Origin: Candidatus Sumerlaeota bacterium | Lineage (GTDB): Bacteria > Sumerlaeota > Sumerlaeia > UBA8349 | NCBI GenBank assembly: GCA_016931035.1 | Contig: JAFGFN010000123.1 | Span: forward strand, 1 to 49,015 | Direction of reading: 5' to 3' | Length of the DNA: 49,015 nucleotides | In this document: positions 26,800-35,724 of the stretch, piece by piece | How positions within the stretch are numbered: position 1 is the stretch's first letter | Layout of the letters: each line of letters starts with the position of its first letter | The notes under the pieces: model-generated | Databases searched by the model: none | Told to the model about the DNA's origin: nothing | What the model saw: the letters and a program-made list of their open reading frames with translations, nothing else | Translations under genes and position numbers: made by a program

Positions 26800-28272
26800 A
26801 TGAACCGCATCACAATCGACGCCGACTTGGGCAAAGAAACGATCAGCCGTCACATCTACGGCCATTTCGCCGAGCACCTGGGGCGCTGCATCTACGGCGG
26901 CATCTGGGTCGGCGAGGACTCGCCCATCCCCAACACGCGAGGGATTCGCAACGATATCGTCGAGGCGTTGCGCGCGATTCGCATCCCGAACCTGCGCTGG
27001 CCGGGAGGCTGTTTCGCCGACGAGTACCATTGGATGGACGGGATCGGACCCAAGGACCAGCGTCCCTCGACGGTGAACACCCATTGGGGCGGAGTCGTCG
27101 AGAACAATCGTTTCGGCACGCACGAGTTCATGGACTTGTGCGAACAGCTCGGCTGCGACCCCTACATCTGCGGCAACGTCGGAAGCGGGACCGTTCGCGA
27201 GATGCAGCAGTGGGTCGAGTACGTCACGTGCGACGTCCCGACTCCGATGTCTCGGCTGCGGGCGCGCAACGGCCGCGAGGCGCCGTGGCCTCTCCCCTTC
27301 TTCGGCGTCGGCAACGAAAACTGGGGATGCGGCGGGCACATGCGGCCCGAGTACTATGCCGACCTGTTCCGTCGCTACGCGACCTATGTCCGCAACTTCG
27401 GTCGCAACAAGGTGTTCAAGATCGCCTGCGGCCCGAACGACGCGAACTACGCCTGGACCGAAGTCCTGATGCGCGAGGTCGGGAAGCAGATGAACGGCCT
27501 GGCGCTCCATTACTACACGTGGGGAAAGAAAGCGCCCCAGTCCTCAGCGACCGAGTTCGACGAAGCGTCCTGGTTCGACGTGCTCCAGAAGGCGCTCAAG
27601 ATGGACGAACTCGTAAGCCGCCACGCGACCATCATGGACCGGTTCGACCCCGAGAAGAAGATCGCCCTCGTCGTCGACGAATGGGGGACCTGGTACGATG
27701 TCGAGCCGGGGACGAATCCCCGGTTCCTCTATCAACAGAACACGTTGCGCGACGCGCTCGTCGCGTCGACGACGCTCGACGTGTTCAACCGGCGGTGCGA
27801 CCGGGTGAAGATGGCCAACATCGCCCAGACGGTGAACGTGCTCCAGGCGATGGTCTTGACCCAGAACGAGAAGATGCTCGTCACGCCGAGCTATCGCGTC
27901 TTCGAGATGTACCGGGTCCACCACGACGCGACGCTCTTGCCGCTCGACCTCGAATGCGCGCCCTACGGCCATGCCGGAGCCTCGATCCCCTCGTTGAGCG
28001 CTTCGGCCTCGCGCGACGCCGAAGGCAAGGTCCATTTGACCGTCTCGAATCTCGATCCGAACCGCACGGCGGAGATCGAATGCCACGTGCGGGGAGCCGA
28101 GGTGCGGGACGTTTCGGGCCGCGTCCTGACGGCGGACGCGATGAACGCGCGCAACACGTTCGACGCGCCCGATGCGGTCCGACCGGCGCCGTTCGACGGC
28201 GCAAGGATCGAGAAGGGGACGCTGCGCGTGGAGTTGCCCGCGAAATCGATCGCGGTTCTCGAGATCGCGTGA
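26800..28272 (+). CDS. GH51 alpha-L-arabinofuranosidase (cytoplasmic)
   Basis: This 490-residue retaining enzyme should cleave terminal alpha-L-arabinofuranosyl residues from arabino-oligosaccharides. The (beta/alpha)8 domain shows [16 protein letters not shown] (19-34), [14 protein letters not shown] (65-78), the acid/base Glu173 in GVGNENWG and the nucleophile Glu294 in VVDEWGTW. The C-terminal beta-sandwich begins near residue 370. No signal peptide is present, so it acts on imported oligosaccharides. The ATG at 26800 opens the conserved N-terminus; an in-frame extension to 26698 is unlike the family. Two further carbohydrate genes follow at short distances (33 and 32 bases), implying one operon. 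Confidence 0.95.
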   Translation: MNRITIDADLGKETISRHIYGHFAEHLGRCIYGGIWVGEDSPIPNTRGIRNDIVEALRAIRIPNLRWPGGCFADEYHWMDGIGPKDQRPSTVNTHWGGVVENNRFGTHEFMDLCEQLGCDPYICGNVGSGTVREMQQWVEYVTCDVPTPMSRLRARNGREAPWPLPFFGVGNENWGCGGHMRPEYYADLFRRYATYVRNFGRNKVFKIACGPNDANYAWTEVLMREVGKQMNGLALHYYTWGKKAPQSSATEFDEASWFDVLQKALKMDELVSRHATIMDRFDPEKKIALVVDEWGTWYDVEPGTNPRFLYQQNTLRDALVASTTLDVFNRRCDRVKMANIAQTVNVLQAMVLTQNEKMLVTPSYRVFEMYRVHHDATLLPLDLECAPYGHAGASIPSLSASASRDAEGKVHLTVSNLDPNRTAEIECHVRGAEVRDVSGRVLTADAMNARNTFDAPDAVRPAPFDGARIEKGTLRVELPAKSIAVLEIA

Positions 28273-28305
28273 AAACGACGAATAAGAAGGGAATCTGAAA
28301 GCGCT

Positions 28306-29202
28306 ATGGGTTGTTATCTGTTCTCCTACTTCAAGGAACCGAACGGTACCGACGGCCTCCATCTCGCCTGGAGTCGAGACGGGCTCCAGTGGACCGCTCT
28401 GAAGAACGACACGTCGTTCATCAAGCCCGAGGTCGACGTGGACCGGCTCATGCGCGATCCGTTCGTCCTTCTCGGACCCGACGGCGTGTTTCGTCTGATC
28501 TGGACCACGTCGTGGCGGGGAAAGGGAATCGGATACGCCTCCTCGACGGACCTCGTTCATTGGTCGAAACAACGTTATCTTCCCGTCATGGAGCACGAGC
28601 CGACGACCAAGAACGCCTGGGCGCCCGAAATCGTTTACGACGAAGAACGGCGACAATACGCGATCTTCTGGTCCTCGACCATCCCGGGGCGCCGCCCCGA
28701 AAGCGACAACCAGAGCCGTCAAGGACCTCCGCACCCGGGTCTCAACAACCGCATCTACTTCACGGCGACGCGCGACTTCGAAAGGTTCAATCACACGGCG
28801 ATCCTCCATGATCCCGGCTTCAACGTCATCGACGCCTGCATCCGGCGCGACGCGGACAGCGGGCGATACGCGATGTTCCTGAAGGACGAGACCGCCCTCC
28901 CCTTCACGTCTCAGAAGAATATCCGGATCGCGTTCGCCGACCGCGCCATCGGGCCGTACGGTCCGGCCTCGGGCCCGATCACGGGCGATTACTGGTGCGA
29001 AGGACCGTCGGCGCTGAAGGCCGACGATACGTGGTACGTGTATACGGACCGCTTTCTCGATCACCGCTATGGGGCCGTGGCGTCGAAGGACCTCAAGGTG
29101 TGGGAAGACGTCTCGGACCGTTTGCGAATGCCGGAGGGGACGAAACACGGGACGGCGTTCGAGGTGTCGGAAGACGTTCTGGAACGTCTTCTGGCGCTTT
29201 GA
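28306..29202 (+). CDS. GH43-like five-bladed beta-propeller glycosidase (cytoplasmic)
   Basis: The 298-residue protein fits the GH43 fold. Asp51 in MRDPFV is the likely base, Asp176 in FNVIDACI the pKa modulator and Glu232 in WCEGPSALK the acid; the family hallmark WAPE is at 105-108. GH43 and related families split arabinosyl or xylosyl (sometimes galactosyl) bonds with inversion. No signal peptide is present. It lies between GH51 and the DUF5060 gene, so an arabinose- or xylose-containing oligosaccharide is the probable substrate; the exact linkage cannot be read from the sequence. GAAGGGA about 14 bases upstream is a weak ribosome site. Confidence 0.87.
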   Translation: MGCYLFSYFKEPNGTDGLHLAWSRDGLQWTALKNDTSFIKPEVDVDRLMRDPFVLLGPDGVFRLIWTTSWRGKGIGYASSTDLVHWSKQRYLPVMEHEPTTKNAWAPEIVYDEERRQYAIFWSSTIPGRRPESDNQSRQGPPHPGLNNRIYFTATRDFERFNHTAILHDPGFNVIDACIRRDADSGRYAMFLKDETALPFTSQKNIRIAFADRAIGPYGPASGPITGDYWCEGPSALKADDTWYVYTDRFLDHRYGAVASKDLKVWEDVSDRLRMPEGTKHGTAFEVSEDVLERLLAL

Positions 29203-29234
29203 AAACCAAAGACAATATCGAGGAGAGCATTCCC

Positions 29235-30791
29235 ATGTCCACAAAGTCCACCGAGTCCACACCGTCCATCCAGGCGAAACCCAACGCCCAAAAGGTCGAG
29301 CGTTGGGGGCTCTTCGAGATCGCTCTCGAAGGTCCCCAGACCCGCAACCCCTTCCTCGACGTGCGCCTGAGCGCGCGGTTCGAGTGCGACGGACACGCGT
29401 TCGAACCCGAGGGGTTCTACGACGGCGACGGGATCTATCGCGTCCGCTGTTCGCCCGACGTCGAGGGAACCTGGACGTTCGCGACCCGGAGCAACCGGCC
29501 CGAGCTCGACGGCGCGACCGGATCGTTCGAGTGCGTCGCTCCGTCGCCCGGCAATCACGGCCCCGTGCGCGTCCGCCGGACGTTTCACTTCGAGTACGCC
29601 GACGGCACGCCCTACTATCCGTTCGGAACGACCTGTTACGTCTGGACGCACCAAGGCGAGAAGATCGAGAAGCAGACGCTCGACACCCTCGCCCACGCGC
29701 CGTTCAACAAGGTCCGGATGTGCGTCTTCCCGAAGCGCTACAGTTGGAACGAGAACGAGCCGGAGTTCTATCCGTTCGAGGGCGCGCCTCCGACGGATTG
29801 GGATTTCGGTCGGTTCGATCCGGCTTTCTTCCGGCATTTCGAGAGGCGGGTGGGCGATTTGCTCGCCCTCGGGATCGAGGCCGACATCATCCTGTTCCAC
29901 CCCTACGACAAGGGCTATTGGGGATACGACCGCATGACGCGCGACACCGACGACCGGTATCTGCGGTATCTGATTGCGCGCCTGGCGGCGTATCGCAACG
30001 TGTGGTGGAGCCTGGCCAACGAATTCGACCTGATGCGCGCGAAGACGATGGACGACTGGCATCGCTTCGCCGGAATCGTCGTCGAACACGATCCCTACAC
30101 CCGCATGCGGTCGATCCACAATTGCCGCACGTTCTACGACTACACGAAACCGTGGGTGACGCACGCGAGCGTCCAGAACGGTTCGGCGGTCGAGGACTTC
30201 GGCCGCGCGGGACTCCTTCGCGAGCCGTACGAGAAACCGATCGTTTACGACGAGGTCAAGTACGAGGGCAACGTCGCGCATCGCTGGGGGAACCTGTCGG
30301 CCGAGGAGATGGTTCACCGGGTCTGGCAGGGCGTGATCGCGGGGACCTACGTCACCCACGGCGAAACCTACGTGCATCCCGACGAGGTTCTCTGGTGGGC
30401 CAAGGGCGGCGTCCTGCACGGCCAGAGTCCCGAGCGGATCGCGTTTCTGCGCCGGATCGTCGAAGAGACCGCTCCGGACGGCCTCGATCCGATCGACAAA
30501 TGGCAGAACCTCCGTCTGGCCGGTCAACCGGGGAAGTACTTCCTCCTGTACTTCGGGAAGGAGTGTCCGACCGAATGGACCTTCGAGCTGCCGACGAAGG
30601 CGATGGCGGGATTCGAGGAGGGCGCGCGTTTCCGCGTCGAGGTGATCGACACATGGGACATGACGATCGCGCCGGTCGAGGGCCTTCTCGAAGCCGAGCC
30701 CCAGGGGATGTACATCTACGCCTGCGACCGCAATCCGAAGGTCGCGCTCCCCGGGAAACCCTACATGGCTTTGCGCATCGTGCCCGCCTGA
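29235..30791 (+). CDS. DUF5060/DUF4038 glycoside-hydrolase-like protein (apiosidase-like)
   Basis: The N-terminal beta-sandwich (DUF5060 type, residues 20-100: VERWGLFEIALEGP, GFYDGDGIYRVRCSPD, GTWTF) is followed by a (beta/alpha)8 domain of the DUF4038/apiosidase-like clan (118-400: FEYADGTPYYPFGTT, WWSLANEFD, IVYDEVKYEGN) and a small C-terminal beta domain. Glu263 and Glu340 are placed as acid/base and nucleophile. Relatives act on plant pectin or hemicellulose side chains. The 518-residue chain has no signal peptide, so it works inside the cell with its two upstream neighbours. The ATG at 29235 has AGGAG nine bases upstream; the frame is open further upstream over the GH43 gene but is not coding there. 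Confidence 0.85.
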   Translation: MSTKSTESTPSIQAKPNAQKVERWGLFEIALEGPQTRNPFLDVRLSARFECDGHAFEPEGFYDGDGIYRVRCSPDVEGTWTFATRSNRPELDGATGSFECVAPSPGNHGPVRVRRTFHFEYADGTPYYPFGTTCYVWTHQGEKIEKQTLDTLAHAPFNKVRMCVFPKRYSWNENEPEFYPFEGAPPTDWDFGRFDPAFFRHFERRVGDLLALGIEADIILFHPYDKGYWGYDRMTRDTDDRYLRYLIARLAAYRNVWWSLANEFDLMRAKTMDDWHRFAGIVVEHDPYTRMRSIHNCRTFYDYTKPWVTHASVQNGSAVEDFGRAGLLREPYEKPIVYDEVKYEGNVAHRWGNLSAEEMVHRVWQGVIAGTYVTHGETYVHPDEVLWWAKGGVLHGQSPERIAFLRRIVEETAPDGLDPIDKWQNLRLAGQPGKYFLLYFGKECPTEWTFELPTKAMAGFEEGARFRVEVIDTWDMTIAPVEGLLEAEPQGMYIYACDRNPKVALPGKPYMALRIVPA

Positions 30792-30798
30792 TCGAAAG

Positions 30799-30812
30799 GT
30801 GAGCCGACTCAC
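30799..30812. terminator. Small hairpin between convergent genes
   Basis: GTGAG (30799-30803) pairs with CTCAC (30808-30812) around a four-base loop, in the 43-base gap between the DUF5060 gene and the convergent ClC gene. It lacks a T-run and is weak. Confidence 0.2.
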
Positions 30813-30834
30813 GTGTCGCCTCGCCGTGTCGAAC

Positions 30835-32751
30835 TCAGAGAGCGGGACCGGAGATCGCCTGAGCCGACCCGTCCTGCTTGTCGCGCATGAGCTCGTCCAT
30901 CCTGCCGCTGTAGGCTTGGGTGAGCTCGTGCTGACTCAGCATTCCGACGATTTCGTTCGATCCTTCGTCTCGGACCACGGGGAGTTCGGAGCAGCGCGCC
31001 GCGCGCATCTTGCGCAGGGCGGTGTTCAGGTTGTCGGTTGTCGCGAGCGGCTCGAAGCGCTGGAAGGCGATGTCGCGAGCGATGATAAGACTGGCGAGAT
31101 CGGGTTCCATGAAGGCGCTGCGCAAGTCGTCGAGACGGATCACCCCGACCATGTCGCCTTGCGCGTTCACAACCGGAAACGTTGTGTGGCGTGTCTGAGA
31201 GACCTTGTTGAAGATCGCCGGCAGCAGCACCGACTCATCGACCAGAGGGACCGCCTGGCTCTCGGCCATCACGTCGGTCACTCGCATCTGCTCCAGTACG
31301 TCGATGACGAAGTCCCCTTGGTGGGCGGGCGAATCGACGCGAGACCCCACCTGTTTGATGTAGATGCCGATCCGATTGGGCGTGAGAAGATACGACAAGG
31401 AACAGACGAGCATCAGGGGGAGGAGCAAGGCATACCCCACGGTCATCTCGGACACCATGATGATCGTCGAGATCGGGACCTTGGCCGCTCCGGCGAAGAA
31501 TCCTCCCATCCCGAGAAGCACGAACGCGGCCGGCTGAACGCTCGGAATCCACCGCTGGCAAATCGTTCCGAAGGCGCCGCCGATGAGACCGCCGATGACG
31601 ACAGAGGGACCGAACACGCCTCCGCTACCGCCCGAGCCGATGGTGACGGCCGTCATGAAGATCTTCGCCGCGGCAAGAATCAGAATCAGCCGTATTCCGA
31701 CGTGGCCGTTGATCGTCTCCTGCACCCAACCGTATCCCGTGCCGAGAAGCCGCGGATCGATGAGCGAGATAATGCCGATGACGAGTCCGCCGATCGCCGG
31801 CACGAAGTGACGTTTGATCCGGACCCGGTTGCGGAAGAAACGGGTGGCGCCGTAGAACACTTTGACATAGACGATCCCGGCGGCGACGAGAATCGGCACT
31901 AGAAGAATGCACAAGAGAAGCTGAACATGCGACATGTGCAGGTCCGGGGGAATCGAGAAGATCGGTCCCATGCCCGCGGGAGTGAACCAGGCATAGGTCG
32001 TGTAACCGACGATCGAGGCGATAAACGCGGGGATCAAGGCTTCGTACTCGAACTCCGTGTCGCGATACAGGACCTCGACGGCGAACAGCGCCCCGCCGAG
32101 CGGCGCGCGGAATATGCTCCCGACCCCCGCCCCGACGCCCGCGATGATCAGTATTCTGCGTCGCCGCGGCGAGAGTTTGAAGACATCGGCCAGGATCGAA
32201 CCCACTCCCGCGGAGACTTGGGCGATCGGCCCCTCGCGTCCCGCGCTGCCTCCCGTGGCGATCGTCAAGATCGAGGCGACGAGTTTGACGAAGGGAATCC
32301 TTCGTCGAATGATTCCTCTTTTTTGGTGAAAGGCCTCGATCACCGAGTCGGTACCGTGGCCTTCGGCCTCGGGTGCCAGGGAATAGACCAGCAGACCGCA
32401 CAGGAGTCCGCCCAAGGCCGGGATGAAGAGAACCCAGAGACGTTGAGGCCAGCCCGGGGCTTTATACTCATAAGCATACCCACCGGCCCCCGTGTCTCCC
32501 TCACTCAATGCGCTCGCCGCCGTCCCCGGATGAGAACGCCCGGGCTGGACGTGCTTGCCCTCGCGGGGAAGCTCGACCCCACAGACCCGCCGCATGCACA
32601 GATTGGACGCGATCTCGAGAGTGTGCCCGAAAGCGAGAGCGAACAGACCGGCCGCGAGCCCGACCAGCAAGCTATGCAAAACCAGCGCTGTGACGCGGTG
32701 GCGCACCCCGTTTTTGAGAATGAAGCGTCCCAGCAGGGACAGGCAGTCCAT
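30835..32751 (-). CDS. ClC-family chloride channel/transporter with two CBS domains
   Basis: From the Met at 32751 the protein is 638 residues. The ClC membrane part (about 15-470) has GHGTDSV (131-137) in place of the usual GSGIP selectivity motif, GREGP (171-175) with the gating Glu173, and GSGGSGGVFGPS (372-383). A hydrophilic insert lies at about 60-100 after the first helix. Two CBS domains follow (about 484-545 and 560-615), which in other ClC proteins bind adenine nucleotides and tune transport. The protein moves chloride or a similar anion across the inner membrane. A TTG at 32883 would add 44 residues but has no ribosome site. It has no functional link to its neighbours. Confidence 0.92.
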   Translation of the reverse strand: MDCLSLLGRFILKNGVRHRVTALVLHSLLVGLAAGLFALAFGHTLEIASNLCMRRVCGVELPREGKHVQPGRSHPGTAASALSEGDTGAGGYAYEYKAPGWPQRLWVLFIPALGGLLCGLLVYSLAPEAEGHGTDSVIEAFHQKRGIIRRRIPFVKLVASILTIATGGSAGREGPIAQVSAGVGSILADVFKLSPRRRRILIIAGVGAGVGSIFRAPLGGALFAVEVLYRDTEFEYEALIPAFIASIVGYTTYAWFTPAGMGPIFSIPPDLHMSHVQLLLCILLVPILVAAGIVYVKVFYGATRFFRNRVRIKRHFVPAIGGLVIGIISLIDPRLLGTGYGWVQETINGHVGIRLILILAAAKIFMTAVTIGSGGSGGVFGPSVVIGGLIGGAFGTICQRWIPSVQPAAFVLLGMGGFFAGAAKVPISTIIMVSEMTVGYALLLPLMLVCSLSYLLTPNRIGIYIKQVGSRVDSPAHQGDFVIDVLEQMRVTDVMAESQAVPLVDESVLLPAIFNKVSQTRHTTFPVVNAQGDMVGVIRLDDLRSAFMEPDLASLIIARDIAFQRFEPLATTDNLNTALRKMRAARCSELPVVRDEGSNEIVGMLSQHELTQAYSGRMDELMRDKQDGSAQAISGPAL

Positions 32752-33149
32752 CGGAAAAGTCGTTCTCCCCCAACGGTGGCTCGGCGGGCGGCCTTCTCTT
32801 GGCCTGAGGTCGGACCGCTTTCCCCTCGGCTCGGAGGGCACCCGCCATCTTGTCACTAAAAAGCGAAACTGGGAAAAGTTCAAGAAAAGAATCCCGACAT
32901 CCCGAGGTCCGCCTCGAGCCGGAATCGGCTCGATAGACCTTCCCTAGGAAGGAAAACGACCGGTTGTCAGACCGTGAAGAGCGTGGTCCCAGTCCAGTCT
33001 TATGGATCGTCCGGGGAAACCGGCCTAGGCGGAACACGGCGTGTCTTGATTGGCGCAGAATTTTCGCGGTTGTTCTAAAGTCGGCAGTTCGAAACGCCGA
33101 ACAACAAGGGGGGGGTATTCCGCGCCAAATTCCACTACCCTCAGCCGAC
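32752..33149. other. Divergent region between the ClC and flippase genes, with inverted repeats
   Basis: This 398-base gap has no convincing gene. It holds a perfect 8-base-pair inverted repeat, TCGAGCCG (32914-32921) with CGGCTCGA (32926-32933), followed at once by CCTTCC (32938-32943)/GGAAGG (32947-32952). A run of eight G lies at 33108-33115, 35 bases before the flippase ATG. Promoters for both genes must lie here, but no pair of boxes was convincing. Confidence 0.55.
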
Positions 33150-34778
33150 ATGTCCGTTGCCCTCCCACAAGCCCCGCCGATCGAAGCATTCACGGAGGAG
33201 TTGTCCCAACCGTTCGAGAAGCGAAAGCCCGAGCCGCTGTCGCGGATCATTGCGAAGTACGCCTCGAGCCGGATCTACGGCCAACTCATCAATACGGCCA
33301 CGACTTTCTGTCGCCCGAACCTTCTGACCCCGGAGCTGTTCGGGCTCTGGTATATCCTCAAGATCATCCCGGGCTACGTCATCAACGTCCACATGGGGAC
33401 CATGGTGTCCCTCCGGTTTCTCATACCCTACCTTCGTGCGCGCAAGGAGGAGGATCGGATTGCGCGCATGAAGAACACCGTCCTCTCGTTCTCGCTGACA
33501 TTGACCGTTCTCGCGGCGCTCACCATGGCTTGGGCCTCGGCCTATCCCCGCGCCGCCGCGCGCGCGCTCATACTGCTTAAAGTGAGGATGCCCACGCCGC
33601 AGGCCTTCGAGTACGGTTTCACCTACGAGCAACGGGTGGGCATGCTCTGTGTTGCCGGTCTGATCCTCTTTCAATTCGCCTACGAATACATTGTGACGCT
33701 TTTTCGGGCCTATGAACGCTTCAACGTGCTTGGCGCCAACAACTATCTGCGGGCCACCGTGACGTTCGCCCTGACGGTCCCCCTGATGTACGTTTGGGGA
33801 ATCTACGGCCTTTTCATCAGCGCTCTTCTGGTTCAGTTGATCGTCGTCGGGCATCTTCGCTACAAGTCCGGTCCCGTCGGGGAACTGAAGTTCGACCCCG
33901 GCGCCTTTCGAGAGCTCCTCGCCAGAGGACTGCCCATGCACCTGTCGGACGTGGCCATGATCGTGTTGATAACGATCGGTCCCATCGCCATCGCCCGATG
34001 GATGTCTACCGAGCAAGTGGGGTACTACGCCATCGCTCTGACTCTCATCAATTTCCTTCAGCATCTTCCGGGCACCACGCGCGAGATCACCGAGCCGAGA
34101 ATGATGCGCGGCCTGGCGCACACGTCGGAGGCGGAAGTCAGCCGCGAGTACCTCCTCAAGCCCCTCGTCAACATGGTCTACATCTACCCCTTGGCGCTCG
34201 GCGGAGCGCTGCTCACGATTCCGGTCGTCGTACCGCTGGCCTTCCCGAAGTATGCTGCCGCTGTCGCTCCAACGCTGGTCTTGATTTACGGGTTCTACTT
34301 TCTGTCGATGTGCGAGCAGCCCAACGCGATGCTCCTGGCGCTAAACCGGCCGATTCGCCTGTTGTTCTCGTTTTCCGTCCCGATCGTGCTCAACGTGGCG
34401 TTGTGCCATATCTTCATCCACCGCGACATGGGCATCTCGGGGGTGGCGCTCGCCAACAGTCTTTCGTACTTCACGCTCTTCGCGATGTATATTCTTCTGC
34501 TTCAATTCTCGATGAAAGAGAAGTGCAAGGGGTGGTACTACCATATCGTGGCGCTGCTCGTCCCCTTCATCCTCATGTGGGACATGATGTACGTCCTCGG
34601 GCACCTTGTGCCCATGTTCATCGCGAACCGCTATCTCGCTTGCCTGCTGCAAGTCGCGATCTATCTGCCCACATGGTACGGGTTCCGCGTACTCGCGCCG
34701 AGGTTCGTGCCGCTCCTCACGCCGATCAGTTGGAAAGACTGTCTGTCCCTCCTTCGGGCGAGAAAATCCAATGGATGA
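33150..34778 (+). CDS. Wzx-like polysaccharide flippase
   Basis: The 542-residue protein has about 12-14 hydrophobic segments and resembles polysaccharide repeat-unit flippases of the MOP superfamily (for example SRIYGQLINTATTFCRPNLLTPELFGLW near the N-terminus, a helix entry typical of Wzx; paired halves with a long loop near 350). It would move undecaprenyl-linked repeat units across the inner membrane for assembly by the Wzy-like protein encoded at 42.7-44.2 kb. The ATG at 33150 has no clear ribosome site; the frame is open to 32964 but the upstream residues look non-coding. It is the first gene of a five-gene operon and overlaps the next by eight bases. Confidence 0.82.
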   Translation: MSVALPQAPPIEAFTEELSQPFEKRKPEPLSRIIAKYASSRIYGQLINTATTFCRPNLLTPELFGLWYILKIIPGYVINVHMGTMVSLRFLIPYLRARKEEDRIARMKNTVLSFSLTLTVLAALTMAWASAYPRAAARALILLKVRMPTPQAFEYGFTYEQRVGMLCVAGLILFQFAYEYIVTLFRAYERFNVLGANNYLRATVTFALTVPLMYVWGIYGLFISALLVQLIVVGHLRYKSGPVGELKFDPGAFRELLARGLPMHLSDVAMIVLITIGPIAIARWMSTEQVGYYAIALTLINFLQHLPGTTREITEPRMMRGLAHTSEAEVSREYLLKPLVNMVYIYPLALGGALLTIPVVVPLAFPKYAAAVAPTLVLIYGFYFLSMCEQPNAMLLALNRPIRLLFSFSVPIVLNVALCHIFIHRDMGISGVALANSLSYFTLFAMYILLLQFSMKEKCKGWYYHIVALLVPFILMWDMMYVLGHLVPMFIANRYLACLLQVAIYLPTWYGFRVLAPRFVPLLTPISWKDCLSLLRARKSNG

Positions 34779-35691
34779 GACCGATCGCGCGCGACAACCG
34801 CTTCGAACCGGCGCATCTCGCCCCTTTCTGAAACGGGGCCTCGCCAAGATCGCGCGCACCGTTCTTCGCGAGCAGTGGATGCTTCTCTATCGATTCTCCG
34901 ACGAGGTTTCCTACGACCACACGGAATTCGCACGGCTGATCCCCCCGCGCGGCGAGTTCTGGGCCGACCCGTTCGTGGTGTATCGCGACGGAACCTACTA
35001 TCTGTTCTTCGAGGAGTTTCGGTTTCGCCAGGGCAGAGGACGCATCTTTGTCGCGGAGATCGACGAGGGCGGCCTGCGCGGCCAACCCCGACTCGCGCTC
35101 GAACGGCCATACCATCTCTCCTACCCGTTCGTTTTCCGATGGCAGGATCGCGATTTCATGATTCCGGAGACGATCGAGGCGGGCGTGATCGAAGTGTACG
35201 AGTGCGTCGGCTTTCCGACCGAATGGCGGCGGTTGAAAACGCTCGTCGCCGACATCCAGGCCGTGGACACAACCCTCGTGGAGCACGAGGGGCGATGGTG
35301 GATGTTCGCGAACGCCGCGACGAACCCCGGAGACAAGCCTTACACCGACCTCTATCTCTTCCACGCAGACGATCCGTTGACCGATCGATGGACCCCTCAC
35401 CCGATGAATCCCGTCGTGAGCGACATCCGCGGATCGCGCCCGGGGGGGAACGTGATCCGGACCGAGGAGGGGCTTGTGCGGGTCGCTCACGATTGCGGCG
35501 ACGACGCCCGCCGAGGGGTGCGGTTCAAGAAGATCCTGACGCTCGACGAGCGTCGCTACGCCGAGGAAGAGGTCCGCAGCCTGGGCCCGGCGAAGGGCGA
35601 CGGCCTCGTTCGAATTCATACGTTCAATCGCGAAAACAGGATGACCGTGATCGACGGTTTGCGTAGAATCCCCAAGTGGCCGATGGGCTAG
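34771..35691 (+). CDS. Beta-propeller protein resembling the GINT1 N-terminal domain
   Basis: The 306-residue protein has blade motifs seen in GH43/GH32-like five-bladed propellers: GEFWADPFVVYRDGTYYLFF, GRIFVAEI, HLSYPFVFRWQ, DTTLVEHEGRWWMF and LYLFHADDPL. This pattern resembles the domain at the N-terminus of plant glucosamine inositolphosphorylceramide transferase 1, also found alone in bacterial exopolysaccharide loci. No signal peptide is present. Its job is unknown; it could modify or transfer a sugar on the lipid-linked repeat. The ATG overlaps the flippase stop by eight bases, and the ribosome site (GGGCGAG) lies within the flippase gene. Confidence 0.72.
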   Translation: MDETDRARQPLRTGASRPFLKRGLAKIARTVLREQWMLLYRFSDEVSYDHTEFARLIPPRGEFWADPFVVYRDGTYYLFFEEFRFRQGRGRIFVAEIDEGGLRGQPRLALERPYHLSYPFVFRWQDRDFMIPETIEAGVIEVYECVGFPTEWRRLKTLVADIQAVDTTLVEHEGRWWMFANAATNPGDKPYTDLYLFHADDPLTDRWTPHPMNPVVSDIRGSRPGGNVIRTEEGLVRVAHDCGDDARRGVRFKKILTLDERRYAEEEVRSLGPAKGDGLVRIHTFNRENRMTVIDGLRRIPKWPMG

Positions 35692-35724
35692 GGCCCGCGC
35701 AGAACCGGATGAAGGGGACTCCAT

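Noticed and set aside
27544..29262. A 572-codon minus-strand open frame across GH51 and GH43
   Set aside because: It is antisense to two well-supported glycosidase genes and has no domain.
33108..33115. G8 run as Shine-Dalgarno site of the flippase
   Set aside because: It lies 34 bases from the ATG, too far for ribosome binding; no usable start codon lies at the proper distance.
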